Positions 12,310-24,589 of a stretch of 64,000 nucleotides of DNA are shown here, piece after piece. Each line of letters begins with the position of its first letter. The stretch's first letter is position 1. This DNA comes from Combretum micranthum (taxonomy: Eukaryota > Streptophyta > Magnoliopsida > Myrtales > Combretaceae). The stretch is taken from NCBI GenBank assembly GCA_024138025.1, contig JAMXBD010000814.1, forward strand, positions 62,001 to 126,000. Reading direction: 5' to 3'. The position numbers and the translations under genes are program-made. The notes beneath the pieces are model-generated. The model was not told the DNA's origin, searched no databases, and saw nothing but the letters and a program-made list of their open reading frames with translations.

Positions 12310-15300
12310 TGTAAGCCTTTAGATTTTTTTCGATAATATAAGAAAATACTAGAATCGGAAGTCAAAACGAAACCCTAAAGTTAACCTAATTCTATGTTTA
12401 GTCTAGAGAATCTAGATCCGGCAATCCTGTATTCTTTAACCCTAGAAAACGAAATTGAGATAATTGTGGAAAATGGTTCGTAATAATATAGGAAAATTTA
12501 AAAATATCAGATTCGTAATTTTCAAGTGTCCTTCGGATCTAAACAGGATCAGTTTTCGAAAATCGTGCCCTAGTGCACGGATAGCAAAAATATTCCAACA
12601 ACACCAATATATCCGTAAAAATATAAGGTTTTTAAAATATCAGTTTTAGAATTTTTCGGTAACTAAAAATATCAGATATAGACCGTTTACGTGTATTTTC
12701 TTTACTACAGGTATTTTAATTGTCTGTCTATTATTCATAGTACTTTTCTACTATTCATTACTATTCACCTATCTCTACTTTTTCTTACACTCTACTATAC
12801 CTATACCTTACAATTTACCTTCCTCATACAATTGTAATCACATCATACTTTACACATTACTTCTTTTATTACAAAACAAACAAATAAATCAATTCTCCCC
12901 CCTATAACAAAGCAAACCGGCGCCCCTCTCTTCCCCATACATCTCATTTTATTTTCTTTTTCATTTTATTTAATTACATCTAATTTCCACTCCAAAAATC
13001 TATAAATACCCCCTTCCTCTTTCATTCTTTCACACAACTTATTTCCTACTAAAACTCTCCCAAAATCACCCACAAATCATTCTCCCAAAATCTCTCTTTT
13101 CATTAGAAAACTAAGACCCACATAATACTGCAACCCATTTTTTTCTTCTTCAATCAACACATAAACCTTAGGTAAAAGTTTCTTCCATATACTCATCATG
13201 TTCATATAACTTAACATGAGTTTAGTATATGTTTCTTAGACTCATTGAGTTAAAGAAGCAACAATTTATTCATGTTTTGTTTTTGTTCATGTTCTATTCT
13301 TTTCTTTATTATTATGTTGTTATTGTTATTATCATTTGTTCTAACCTAACTTATATAAAGTATTATGTGTATTATGTTTATGTATTTATTTAGAGCATAT
13401 AAGCTCATTTGTTATTTATTTACTGTCAAGTTATGCAATTTATTTATTTCATGTTGTTATTAAGACTAGTCTTTCTAGTCTTAGACTTGTCCATATCAAG
13501 TCAAAACAATTTTCTTTCTTTGCTTTTCTTTCTTTTGAGGACTAGTCTATTCTTAGTCCCGGGATACCTTGATGAAGCTAAGGTTCCCAATACTTGTCTT
13601 TACTTTTATTTTATTATTTTATTTATGTTGTTTTTATATTTCTCATAGCTACATATTCTCATGAACAAGTTGTTATTGTCTCAACCATAATGAAAATAAG
13701 TTTTCTTAAGTAATAAAAATAAAAACTCTCTTTAAAAATAAATTTTATCACATAAGAAATTATTTTTCCATAAAGACTTAAAGTTTTATCTTAACAAATA
13801 TTTTTCTAAAGTTAGATAAGTTTAGCTCTAGTTTTAGTAATAATACTATATGGTATTTTATCAAAGAAAACAAAGTTATCAAACTCTCTTTTAAACCAAT
13901 GAAATAAAGAAAAATTCCTTAAACTTAAACAAAGATTTTCTTAAACTCATACGTAAAGCTTTCATCAAAGATTTAAATAAGTTTTACGAGATAATCAAGG
14001 AATAACTTTTCTATGGATAAGCTTTACTTAGGAAATAAAAATAATAAATAAATTATAAAATTATTGATATTATTCTTTTAAAGTGGATCTAACCTTAGGA
14101 ATACTTCAAAACATATAACCATGAAATATTTAGAAAAACTATGTTTTCCAAACCACTAGAAATAAAGTTATGAGAATCCTAAAAGATTAAGATTTCTTTT
14201 TGGAAAATTTAATTATTCTCAATAACTAAGAAATGGAGTTAAAGAAGGAAATACTCACTTATGATAGTTTAGGAAATTTTTCAAAAACAAAACTAATTTC
14301 TTTTCAAATCTTAAGCTTATCTCACTTTTAAGACACATTGTTTTACAAGATCATTGTTGAGATAACACCACTAAATTCATGCATATGGTTTGAGTATAAT
14401 ATATATATATATATGTATTCAAGGGATTTTCTTTCAACCATATAATATCTATATTTTTGAACAAGAAATTCTTGAATGAAGAAGTTTGAAAACTCTATTT
14501 TTGGAAATTCGTATCAAATCTGTACATTACTATTTCGAGACCTAAATAACTTCTTTTGATAAAAATAACCTTATAAATAGAAGATCTTTTCGAGTAGGTA
14601 GAAATCGGTATATAATATGCGAAATTTCGAGTTAAAATGAGCAAGTTATGGCCATTTTAAGTTGGAATTTCCACTTCATACGATTTTTACGAATTCTCTA
14701 AGATAGAATTATAGAATTTGAATAGATGTTGGATGAAATACTCATGTTGGGTATTTCTTTTGTTTAGGTGTCGAGAATCACGATCTTGTCTTCCCCGAAG
14801 ATTACTTCGACTCCTAGATCTCTATGGACGAGTGAGTTTCCTTTACGCTTATGTATTCGCGCATGTGCTTGTGCAATAGAGCACTAGATGTTAGGAAAAG
14901 ATAAAATTGATATGCACGTGGGATATTATGGGAATTATGTATGTGAATCGTTGTGTGCGATCAATGAACAATAAGTATATCAAAACCCGATTTGTGATTG
15001 ATATAAATGTTCCATGTATGTATTGTTATGTGTGCAAATATTGTTTGATCGCTTTAAATAATTTAATGTCATATTGAAATACCCATATAATAAATTGCTC
15101 ATGCATATCACTTAGAATATCATTTCGAAGTTTTGCTGCTACTCCTTAGCGTGGGATCGGAAAGGTAAGCTGCCTAACTACATCTTGAGGGTTAGGACAT
15201 TTGGGGAATACGGCCTCAAGGTGTAGCCGAGCCGGATCGATCTCTTTGGGCATGGAAGGCCCAAGGACTAGTAGTACGGTTCGTTTTTACTCCAAGACGT

Positions 15301-15941
15301 ATGCAAACTTTAAGGAGGCCGGTCGGGACCCAGTTCAAAGTATTCCCTAACCACCGATGGAGGGGTAAATCCATCATACATACGAAACCGGATAGTTATA
15401 TGTAATGTTTGATTATATGGTTATTGCATTTCATATGCTTGAATTAATAAACTTGGTTGATTGCTTGTTATGAGTACATTGCGCAAGGAATATCTCACTA
15501 AGCTAGTTATGCTTATACTCCTATAGACTTTTGATATCGCAAGATTATCTTTTGCACCCGAGACCACCTTGATTCCCGGGTAGAATCCTTATTTTGAGAA
15601 GCTTTTGGAGGAATTCTATTTTGAAGTTATAGAGTATATTTCTTCTAAAATCTTCTAGCTTTAGTTATTTTATCTTCAGTAGAACCATGTTGTTATATAT
15701 TTATCGGGGGAATGCCCCTTAGAAGTTGTAAGACTTTATGTTTCTATGAATTATATTAAGTGATATTTTAAATGTTCCACTGCCAATATCTTAAAATGCA
15801 TTACTTCACCGATCTCCCTTTGATGTGAACGTACGCCTTGTACCGATATGGAAGCTTTTGAGTGACTGAGGTAGTCATTCTTAAGTTTTAATATTACGTA
15901 CGGTGCGCTGTCACGTTTAGGATACCTATTGGGGCGTGACA
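12310..15941 (+). mobile_element. Giant solo LTR B (3.63 kb), nested inside solo LTR A
   Basis: It begins TGTAAGCCTTTAG and ends TTGGGGCGTGACA, flanked by the 5-bp duplication TATAA (12305-12309 and 15942-15946). It is colinear with solo LTR A along its length, in the same orientation. One can see the uninterrupted version of its own target (AGAGCATATAAGCTCA) inside it near 13,393-13,408. It is the youngest of the three-step nest gypsy, A, B. Confidence 0.84.
13000..13008 (+). promoter_or_regulatory. TATA box of solo LTR B
   Basis: CTATAAATAC with the leader CCCCTTCCTCTTTCATTCTT matches the solo LTR A promoter. It is 690 bp from the LTR start in both copies. Confidence 0.55.
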
Positions 15942-18532
15942 TATAAGCTCACTTGTTATTTATTTATTTCTATGCTTTGCAATTTATTTATTTATTTCAT
16001 GTTATTATCAAGACTAATCTTTCTAGTCTTAGACTTATTCTTATCAAGTCAAAACAATTTTCTTTCTTTTCTTTTCTTTTCTTTTCTTTTTGGAACTAGT
16101 CTATTCTTAGTCCTGGGATACCTTAATGAAGCTAAGGTTCCCAATACTTAACTTTATTATTATGCTCTTACTACATTTATTTGTCTTATTATGTTATTTT
16201 GATTATATTTCATATGACTACATATTTATGTTCATGCATGGGCATATTGATATTGTCTCAACAAAAATATGAAGAAAATATTTTTGAACTCTTTTCAAAT
16301 AAATTTTGGTTACTTAAAGAAAGAATTTTCATTAAAATCTAAGAGTTTTACCTTCACAAACATTTCCCAAAATTTAAGTAAAATCATAACAAGTCTTAAC
16401 AATAATAACATTAGATTTCATCAAAGAATACATAAAGTAAAATTTTCACATACTCTCTTTTCAAACCAATGAAATAAGAAAGTTTCTTTAAACTATTGTT
16501 ACTAATTCTTCATTTAACAAAAGTTTTCTTAAACTCATTTGTAAAGTTTTCATCAACATACTAAGGTTAGATAAGTTTTATAAAATCATCAAAAAATAAA
16601 TCTTTTTAAAGATGAATCTTACTTAGAAAATAGAATTAGAAGAACACTATTATGGAACTAACTTTAGGAAAAACTAAGAACAAGTGAACATTAAGAAAGT
16701 TTTATCACTATCAAGAAAACATTTAGAAACTACATTTTTTTAACTCCTAAAAATGAAGTTGTAGAAATAAAATTATTTTGGAAAATATGAATTGTTTTCA
16801 AAAGATAGATAAAGTTAAAAAGAGGAAAATATATACTTATAAATAAATCCAAGAACTTATCCAACAAAGCTAAAATAAAAAATTCCAAAACATTACTTTT
16901 CTAACTTTTAGAGCACCTTATTTTATAAAAATCCTTGTTAGGACAACTTCACTAATTTCATGCCTATGATATGAGTCAATATATATATGTCCGAAAGATT
17001 TTCCAACTACACAAATATTTATACTTTGGTACAAGAATTTTTAGATGAATAAAAGCTTGGAAAATTGTGTTTTTGAAAACTGGAATTTCGTAACAGTTTT
17101 GTACGTCACTCTTCTGAGACCCAAATGGATTCTTTTGATAAAAAAACACCTTAGAAATAGATAGATCTTTTCGAGCAGGTAGAAATCGGTATATAATATG
17201 TGAAATTTCGAGTTAAAATGAGCAAGTTATGGCCATTTTAAGTTGGAATTTCCATTCATATGAATTTTAATGAATTCAATAAGATAGAATTAGAGAATTT
17301 GAGTAAATCTTGGATGAAATACTCATTTCAGGTATTTTTTTTGTTTAGGTGTCGAGGACCAAGATCTTCTCTTCCCCGAGGATTACTTTGACTGATAGAA
17401 GATTGCTATGGACAAGTGAGTTTCCTTTACGTTTATGTATTCGCACATGTGCTTGTAGAATAGAGCACTAGATGTTAGGAAAAGATAAAATTGATATGCA
17501 TGTGGGATATCATGGGAATTATGTATGTGAATTGTTATGTACGATCAATGAACGATAAGTATATCGAACCCGATCTATGATTGATATAATTGTTTTTATG
17601 TATATATTGCTATGTGTGCAATTATTGATTGATCGCTTTAAATGAATTAAGGTCAGATTAGAATCCCCATATACTAAATTACTCATGCATATCACTTAGA
17701 ATATCATTTCACATTTTTACTACCATTCCTCAGTGTGGGACCGGAAAGGTAAGCTGCCTAGCTACATCTTGAGGATTTAGGACATTTGGAGAATATGGCC
17801 TCAAGTTGTAGCCGAGCCGAATCAATCGCTTTGGGTAAGGAAAGCCTGGGGACTAGTAGTACGGTTCGTTAGAACCTTAAGACGCGCGCAACTTTTGAGG
17901 AGGTCATTTGGGGCCAAGTTCAAATCATTCTCTAACCACCGATTGAGAGGTAAATCCATCATACATATGAAACCGGATAGTCATATGTACTGTTTGATCA
18001 TATAGTTGCTGCATTTCATATGCTTGTTTAATGAATTTGGTTGAATGATTTTTATGAGTACTTTTGCGTAAGGAATATTTCACTAAGCCAGTTATGCTTA
18101 TACCCCAATAGACTTTGGATATTGCAAGGCCTTTGTTTCGTACTTGAGACCATCTTGATCCTCCGGGTAGAATCTTTATTTTGGGAAGCTTTTGGAGGAA
18201 CTCTGTTTTAAAGTCTTACAGTAGATTTCTTCTAAAATCTTCTAGCTTTAATTATTTATCTTACTAAGACTATGTTGTTATGGAAATTATTAGTGGAATG
18301 CCCCTTAGAAGTTGTAAGACTCTATATTTTGATGAAATATATTAAGTGTTATTTTGAATGTTCCGCTACCAATATCTTAAAATGCATTACTCCACTGGCC
18401 TTCCTTTGATGTGAATGTACGACTTATACTGATATAGAAGCTTTCGAGTGACTGAGGTAGTCATTCTTAGGTTTTAACATTGCGTACGACAAGCTCTCAT
18501 GTTTAGGATACCCGTTGGGGTGTGACAATTTC

Positions 18533-19198
18533 TTAACTAAATTGTCTTGTTGGGTGGAAAGAATTTCTCTAAAAACTTCCGTACTACTTGATCCTAATTA
18601 ATTAATGAATGAGGGGGTAAGGAATTCTTGCCTTATCCTTTAGAGAGAAAGGGAACAATCTAAGGCATATAGCATCATCTGATACCCCATTACTTTTAAT
18701 TGTAGCACAGACTTACAGGAAATTAGTCAAATGAGCATGTGGGTCTTCCGAAGCTCCTCCACCAAATTGATTGACTTGCACCATTTGAATCAATGCGGGC
18801 TTCAACTCAATGTTGTTTGCTTGAATTGTAGGCCATACAATAGATGGTGCAACTCCATCAATCGTGTGTATAAACAACTCCCACATGGGTCTATTACCCT
18901 CATTTCCTGCAACTCTTTGATTATTCTCACTCTCAACTCTCGGATTATTCTCATTCTCACCCCTTGATTTAAATTATCTCCATTTCCTCCAGTTTGATTC
19001 TGATTGATTCTAGGATTTTCAACTTCACCAACCCCTCTTGGGTTCACATTGTCATTTCCAATGCTCATACTTGATGATTCTGTTTCACTGTTTCTCTCTC
19101 GAGTAGATGATTTTTTTAAAATCTCTCTAATCTTTTGCAAATTCTAATGCAATATCCTTTTAGGTTCTGAATCAAATTCGGCTAGATTGGTAGGATGA
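18533..19198 (-). pseudogene. gypsy gag N-terminal fragment
   Basis: Across two frames the minus strand encodes APSIVWPTIQANNIELKPAL, then IQMVQVNQFGG and EDPHAHLTNF, the conserved start of plant gypsy gag. An upstream stretch is rich in Asn/Arg/Glu (MSIGNDNVNPRGVGEVENPR). It stops at the solo LTR A junction. Confidence 0.8.
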
Positions 19199-19326
19199 TT
19201 TCGGGTCATAAACCTGCAACCACTAGAAAAACCAGAGTTTAGCAAAGATTAATATATAAAAATTAATAATCAAATAGATAAAAAGCTAAATTAACAACAA
19301 TCAAGTTTTCTTAATATTGCCAATCG

Positions 19327-19345
19327 TTTCCCGGCAACGGTGCCA
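19327..19345 (-). promoter_or_regulatory. gypsy primer-binding site
   Basis: On the minus strand TGGCACCGTTGCCGGGAAA follows a TTTT stretch. It matches, with substitutions, the TGGCGCCGTTGCCGGGGA site typical of Athila/Tat elements, which I recall as complementary to tRNA-Asp. It marks the 5' end of the internal region and puts the 5' LTR to its right. Confidence 0.75.
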
Positions 19346-19351
19346 AAAACT

Positions 19352-20964
19352 TGGTGTGCGTTTTTATCTGATTGAGTTTTAATATATCAATATCCTATTA
19401 TTGCTTCCTATGATCTAGTTTAACGCTAGGCAAGTCCATATATCTATTGTAGTATAGGAATCAACTATAGGGTCGTATTCCTTCGGGTCGTCAGCAAGTA
19501 CTACTACTCACCCTTTTAATTATTATCTAGCAATCGATCATTTGGATCTTACTGAATTTAACCTATACTTAACAATTAATCTAAACTAATTATAGAGTTT
19601 CACAAAATTAATTTATAGAACAAAACTTTAACACAACTATAAACAAGATACACAACAGGGGTTACTTCATCATATTAATATGATTTAAAGTTGATTCATC
19701 CTTTTAATTACTTTTCTGCAGAATTCTCAACTCAAGTTCTCATAATAAACTAATTCTAATCCTAATTGTATCTACTAGAATCTCTTCTAAGCGAATAGAC
19801 AACCTAGAATTGCAATGAAGACTTATATTATCCTTGAATTCTCTAAAACATGTAGTAGACTTCCTAATAACATCTCTATTAATAGGAGTAGTCTGTTTTA
19901 GTAACTTAGATCTACTCAATGGAATTATTTCTCAACATTTTCCATCAAGATCTTAAGTAAGGACATGTCGTGCACTACATTTCTCTAACTTTTATGAAGT
20001 TCAATTACTATAAATTCATGATTATATAGATTACTAACAATGAATTGCACAATTCATGCTAATATGACTTTGTCACCCCAAGATCTACTCTCACTCATGA
20101 TACAAATATGCTAACAAATACAAAATTCAGACATAAACAAGACTAAAAACATCATCTCGGAATAAAGGAAAGAAAACCCCTTTTAATTACAACAAACAAA
20201 ACGTTGATACAAGACACAAACACTTGATTCTAATTCTCTCTATCAAGTCTCTTCCAGAATCGTACAAATTACAACAGTACTCTCCACTTGAACGAGTACA
20301 ATAGTAACTTCCCAAATCAAACAAGTGTGTGTGTTTTTGTTACATGAGAAATTATGAATGAATGAATGAATTCCTTCACTTTTAACTCGTCCCATCTTTT
20401 TAGTCAATTAGTACAACACTTGAAAAAAGTTGTGTCTTTTGTTTGAACTGATACAACACTTAAATGAAAAGATACCAAAAACATCAGATAGCAGACAATA
20501 TATCACGGGCGACCAAAGGGGAATGATTTAAGCTGTGAGTGAATTTCATTGAATGACTAGACAGATCATGGGCGACCAACGAACAGGGATTCTTGCTGTT
20601 CCTTAATTTTCTACAAATCACAGGCGAGCATGGGTGTTGGATCCTTTCTGTATTTGAATTTCTCCTTCTTCACCTCAGATCACGAGCGACCAAGGCCTCG
20701 TGATTTCCTCTTATCTTTATTTTTCCTCTGTCATGAGAGACCAAGGGCACATGATCCTTGTTGTTGGCATTGTTTTGCTCCTATCTTTTCCTTGATTTGT
20801 ATCAATGTTGCTCCAATTTGCTCTAGAATGTGTTGTTATGATTAAACATCACCTGAATTGAAAATATTACTAATATTAGTATCAATTCTTAAATAAAAAC
20901 ATAATTTTAGCCCTAAATTATACTTAAATAGCCATTAATAATCATAGATAACTCATATCTATCA
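19352..20964 (-). mobile_element. Putative 5' LTR of the gypsy element
   Basis: The 3' end of the LTR (minus strand …CGCACACCA) is set by the primer-binding site. The outer end is tentatively the TGATAGATATGAG start on the minus strand, at 20964. No coding sequence. It contains the ATCAYGGGCGACCA hairpin motifs at 20503-20760. No target duplication can be tested because the other end is outside the window. Confidence 0.4.
20500..20762. repeat. Array of degenerate ATCAYGGGCGACCA hairpin motifs
   Basis: Motif copies start near 20503 (ATCACGGGCGACCA), 20563 (ATCATGGGCGACCA), 20617, 20681 (ATCACGAGCGACCA) and 20730. Spacing is about 50-65 bp. Several are followed by the complementary half, e.g. 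ATCACGAG…CTCGTGAT at 20681-20703, so each can fold. Similar copies occur at 1,030-1,290. Confidence 0.6.
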
Positions 20965-23060
20965 AAACAAAATCTCAATCTAAAGCAATTTATCTAATTC
21001 TTGTTCCAACTAGTGTTCTCTCTACAAGAGATCTTTTCCACATTGCCTTAGCCCATACCCGATGCTTTGACTATTCCGGCACAAAATATAGGGAGCATGA
21101 GCTCAACCATAGCTCAGTGGATAACATGACTAAACCACACATCAAACAAATGTCAAACAAGTTTTTTTATCAAACACAAGCAATGCAACACTCAATCATA
21201 TGGCATGTACAGTTTGGATGACCATAATTTAAACCAATGGAGAATTATACCCTCTCTTGGGGGTTGAACGACCAACTCTAGTATCACACCTAGAAGAATC
21301 TAAGAACTAAGGAAAAGGGATTTGTTTTCTCAATTTCCTTGTCATGCATATTTAGTATCAACATAACTTCTAACTACTCCTTAGATATCACTAAGGAAGG
21401 AAGATTTCCCTTGAAACTCATTTGTTGAAAAATAACCTCTAACTGCTCCTTAGATATAACCAAGGAGGGAGGATTATCTTTTAAACTCATTGAAACATAG
21501 CCTCTAAATTCTCCTTTGAAAGAATTAACGAGGGAGGACTTCATTTTAAACTCATTTTGTTCCCAAGTACTCATACTATTATAACATCTACCACTTCACC
21601 TTAAAACCTTAAAAACTCCCTAAGTATTACCATTCTATTCCAGCCCTCATCAGGCGCTGTCCTCCAAGCTTACTTAGTTCATGTAGAATTGGCGACCCTG
21701 TAGTAATAACCTTCACCAGATTCACTGCAATTCCCTAAGCATTACCATAGAACTGGAATGATAATACGTGACATGCACACTTCATAAATGCTAATGCAAG
21801 TATGTTATAGTGCAATGCATTTATATTTAATTAAAGGTTCAACTAGCATTAAGTCCTTTTTATTAGGTGACCAATCAATTAACAAATATTCATTAGTAAT
21901 GACAATTCAACTATTACAAGCAATATATTATCACCTTCACTGTTATATTTTACCAAACAACACAATCATTGAACAATACACGATTACTCAATTCCCACAC
22001 ATAGCTGGTTATGTTTTATCTTGATATAGGTGCAACTAAGTTACAATCACAAAAAAGATGATAAAGTCATTGTTACCCACCTGTCATCCAAGCTAAGTCA
22101 TAGTATCTCTCTAAGAAAATCATATCATCCCCATCATCAACATTATATCATCATCATTAACATCATCGTCAGCATCAAATATCACCATCCTTGATGTTGA
22201 AAACCAAACAAATAAAAGAGGTTGGCTAGTTGCTATTTTAGAGATAACAAAAGCAAACATACATCTATGAACTTAAACTTCTTTTAAGATCATAATTGAT
22301 TAGATACTAAGTAGAAACCCTATCATGAATGTAAAAATCGTCTTGTCAAGATACGAACAGTTCTCCATTGTCTATCAAAGTTTTTTTTTTTTCTCTTTGT
22401 TTATAATGTCTTATTATAAAAGCATCAACAAAGCATTTATATACAAAAACATTCATTTCCTAATCAAACACACATTTGAAACAACATATTTCCATATAAA
22501 TTATGGTTACTCCAACATATCATTATAATCCAATTATTAGCTATTAGTCCATTTTAACTTAATCATAACCAAATTGATTAGAATTAATCATTTAATCCAA
22601 TTACTAAGTCATTTTGATTAAACTTAATCAATCTAATTCATTTTGGCTTACTAAAGTCTATCAGTCAAGTTGAACTTAAATTGATTAACTATGTTCATTT
22701 TATATCTTAGATTTATATTAACTTAAGTCTATGTTGACTTAACCTTAACGAAGTTAATTAAATTCAATCAATCTAATTCATTTTAATTCATTCAAGTTTA
22801 CTTATTCAAGTTGAACCTAGCATTATCAGCTGAGTTCATTTTATACTTAACTACACACATTTAACAAGAAAAGACAAGTTTTTAACTTTGTTTAGGATAT
22901 GTGGTAGCTAGAATCAATCAAAATTTAGGCATAGATACTTTTATAATTTGGAAAAACTTAAAACATAAAAGTTATAGATCTCTTTTTAAGCTTTCCATAG
23001 CCTTTTGAATCATCTCAATCCGAATTTGGATAAGAAAGTTATGGTCGATTTAAATTATGT
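20965..23060. other. Intergenic AT-rich DNA without a recognisable gene
   Basis: Nothing here has convincing coding potential. 21,370-21,555 contains three diverged copies of a unit of about 70 bp with AAGGAGGGAGGA and TTTTAAACTCATT motifs. 22,130-22,195 is ATC-rich (ATCATCATC-like). 22,540-22,850 is an irregular repeat of AATTGATTA/CTTAATCAAT words. Confidence 0.5.
21370..21556. repeat. Short tandem repeat, about 70-bp unit, three copies
   Basis: Units share a TCCTTAGATAT/TCCTTTGA core, AAGGAGGGAGGA and CTTTTAAACTCATT. They are diverged. The apparent minus-strand reading frame across them simply translates the repeat. Confidence 0.5.
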
Positions 23061-23089
23061 CGATAAGGAGAAGAAGGATAACATGACCC

Positions 23090-23209
23090 CTGGTTCCATA
23101 TAGAGGGTATCAAGGGTGGTGGTGGCCACCAGGCCCCTCGCCACGCCCCATATCAACAGTGGTGTTGGCCACCAAGCCCAAGCCCTTTGCCATGCCTCAT
23201 ATGGGTTCA

Positions 23210-23258
<49 letters not shown>

Positions 23259-23330
23259 TTAGAAGGTTGGACGGTGGCTATCATGCTCTTTGCCATGCCT
23301 CATATAGACCCATATCACGTCTTTCTACTT
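23090..23330. repeat. Three-copy ~65-bp repeat interrupted by a poly-G tract
   Basis: The unit GGTGGTGGCCACCAGGCCCC…CCACGCCCCATAT recurs as GTTGGCCACCAAGCCC…CCATGCCTCATAT and again as GTGGCTATCATG…CCATGCCTCATAT. It is much more GC-rich than its surroundings. The poly-G run lies between copies two and three. Confidence 0.55.
23213..23256 (+). repeat. 44-base uninterrupted poly-G tract
   Basis: A run of 44 G follows TTCAACC and precedes TTTTAG. Reading frames crossing it (poly-Gly) are artefacts of the homopolymer. The exact length is unreliable in any sequencing technology. Confidence 0.8.
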
Positions 23331-23339
23331 GTTTTTACT

Positions 23340-24560
23340 TCATTTTACTCCATTTTAGCCACTTATCTACTTGTTTTACTCACAAACTCCTTCTATAACG
23401 TCATACAAGCTCAGCACCATAACTCACAACATTTCTACACCTATCATTACATCTTATTTCCTCAAATCATCTCGTCCACTTCTCAACTTCATGCATATAT
23501 ACACAATCTTCACGAGCCCATCAACTTTAGCAAAAATCCTATATATATCTAACCTTAATTCATCGTATACAAACATTTATAGCAAAAAAAAAAAAAAAGA
23601 AAACACTATACTTACTTGTTTAGCAAATTTGGTTAGCTTGTTAATCACTACAACTACTACTTTCTAGTTGTTATAGTCTCTTCCATGCATGCTTCTCATC
23701 CTTTATTGTCATTTCATCTCCTCTTTCTCCTTTTAATTTTGTTGAAAGTTTATATTTTGGGTTGGTAATTTAAGAGCAAGAAGAGAGGAAGAATAAAGAG
23801 AGGAAAAGAAAGAGGAAATGTAGAGAAAAGGAAAAGAGGAGGAAAAGGGGCAATTTTTTGAAAAGGGAAAAGGAGATAAGAATTAATATAGAGAGATTTT
23901 TAAGGTATTAATTAATGGGGTTTTGTTCCAAACCTTTCATATCATTATCTTAAGTATTCACAACAATTTAAAGAAAGTTTTAGAATATATAAAAGTAAAA
24001 TTGATAACTTGAATTAAAAGTTTAGTTTAGAAATTTAATTTTATAAAACTTGATATTTAGTGAAGTTTAAGCTTAGAAACTGATATTTTTAAGTAAGTAA
24101 ATAAACTCAAAATTTATAAAGATTGAAAATATATAATTTAAGTTAATATGGCTATCTTTAAATATTTTATAAATCCAGGTATTTAATTTTAAGAAATTTT
24201 TAGATTACTTATAGATTAAAAGAAATGTGTTTTCAAATTAAAATTGGTAGAGATGATAACAAAATTTGATTTGTAGGAAAAATAATTAAAGTAAATATAT
24301 ACTCTGAAGGAAATAGAGTTCAAATTTGATAACTAGAAAGATTTGGTAAATTTCGTTCATAAAATGAATAATTGAAATAGATAAAAGTTTAGAAAGGGGC
24401 ATTTGAAATCTCAACTTCAATCAAGTCTATTTACTAATTTGATTATGTTAATCTATGCATTTATAACCTATAATTCAAATTACTTACTTTAATTAAATTA
24501 TCTAAACACAATTATTAAATTACATTCTAAACCTAATTTGAGATTAATCATCTATTGCTA
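23340..24560. other. Intergenic AT-rich DNA, no gene seen
   Basis: It is AT-rich with a purine-rich stretch at 23,770-23,890 (AGAGGAAAGAG-like) and a 15-A run near 23,585. No coding or transposon signature was recognised. Confidence 0.4.
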
Positions 24561-24589
24561 GTTGACATTATATATTAGCTTTAAATTTT

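Larger units (their letters stand above)
11193..18527 (+). mobile_element. Giant solo LTR A (3.7 kb net), inserted in gypsy gag and split by solo LTR B
   Basis: It begins TGTAAGCCCCTAG and ends TTGGGGTGTGACA. The 5-bp duplication ATTTC is at 11188-11192 and 18528-18532. Excising it restores gag continuity on the minus strand (…LRNNICSF). It consists of 11193-12309 and 15947-18527 around solo LTR B. It holds no ORF, primer-binding site or polypurine tract, so solo LTR is the best reading; a LARD-type non-autonomous element is less likely because no terminal direct repeats exist. Confidence 0.82.
1519..19351 (-). mobile_element. Decayed Ty3/gypsy retrotransposon (Athila/Tat type), internal region with nested insertions
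   Basis: Read on the minus strand, the order is primer-binding site (19345), gag (19198-18533 then 11192-10512), gag/protease (10509-9571), RT (9453-7916), RNase H remainder (3063-2796) and integrase (2364-1519). This order, with RNase H before integrase, defines Ty3/gypsy. The gag sequence APSIVWPTIQANNIELKPAL and the protease motif DLGASINLIP point to the Athila/Tat side. Every domain carries frameshifts or stops, and two independent insertions split gag and RNase H, so the element is dead and old. Outer LTR limits are uncertain. Confidence 0.85.

Noticed and set aside
23159..23667. Overlapping plus-strand frames with poly-glycine
   Set aside because: They only exist because of the 44-base G tract; flanking translation is not protein-like and the frames overlap one another.
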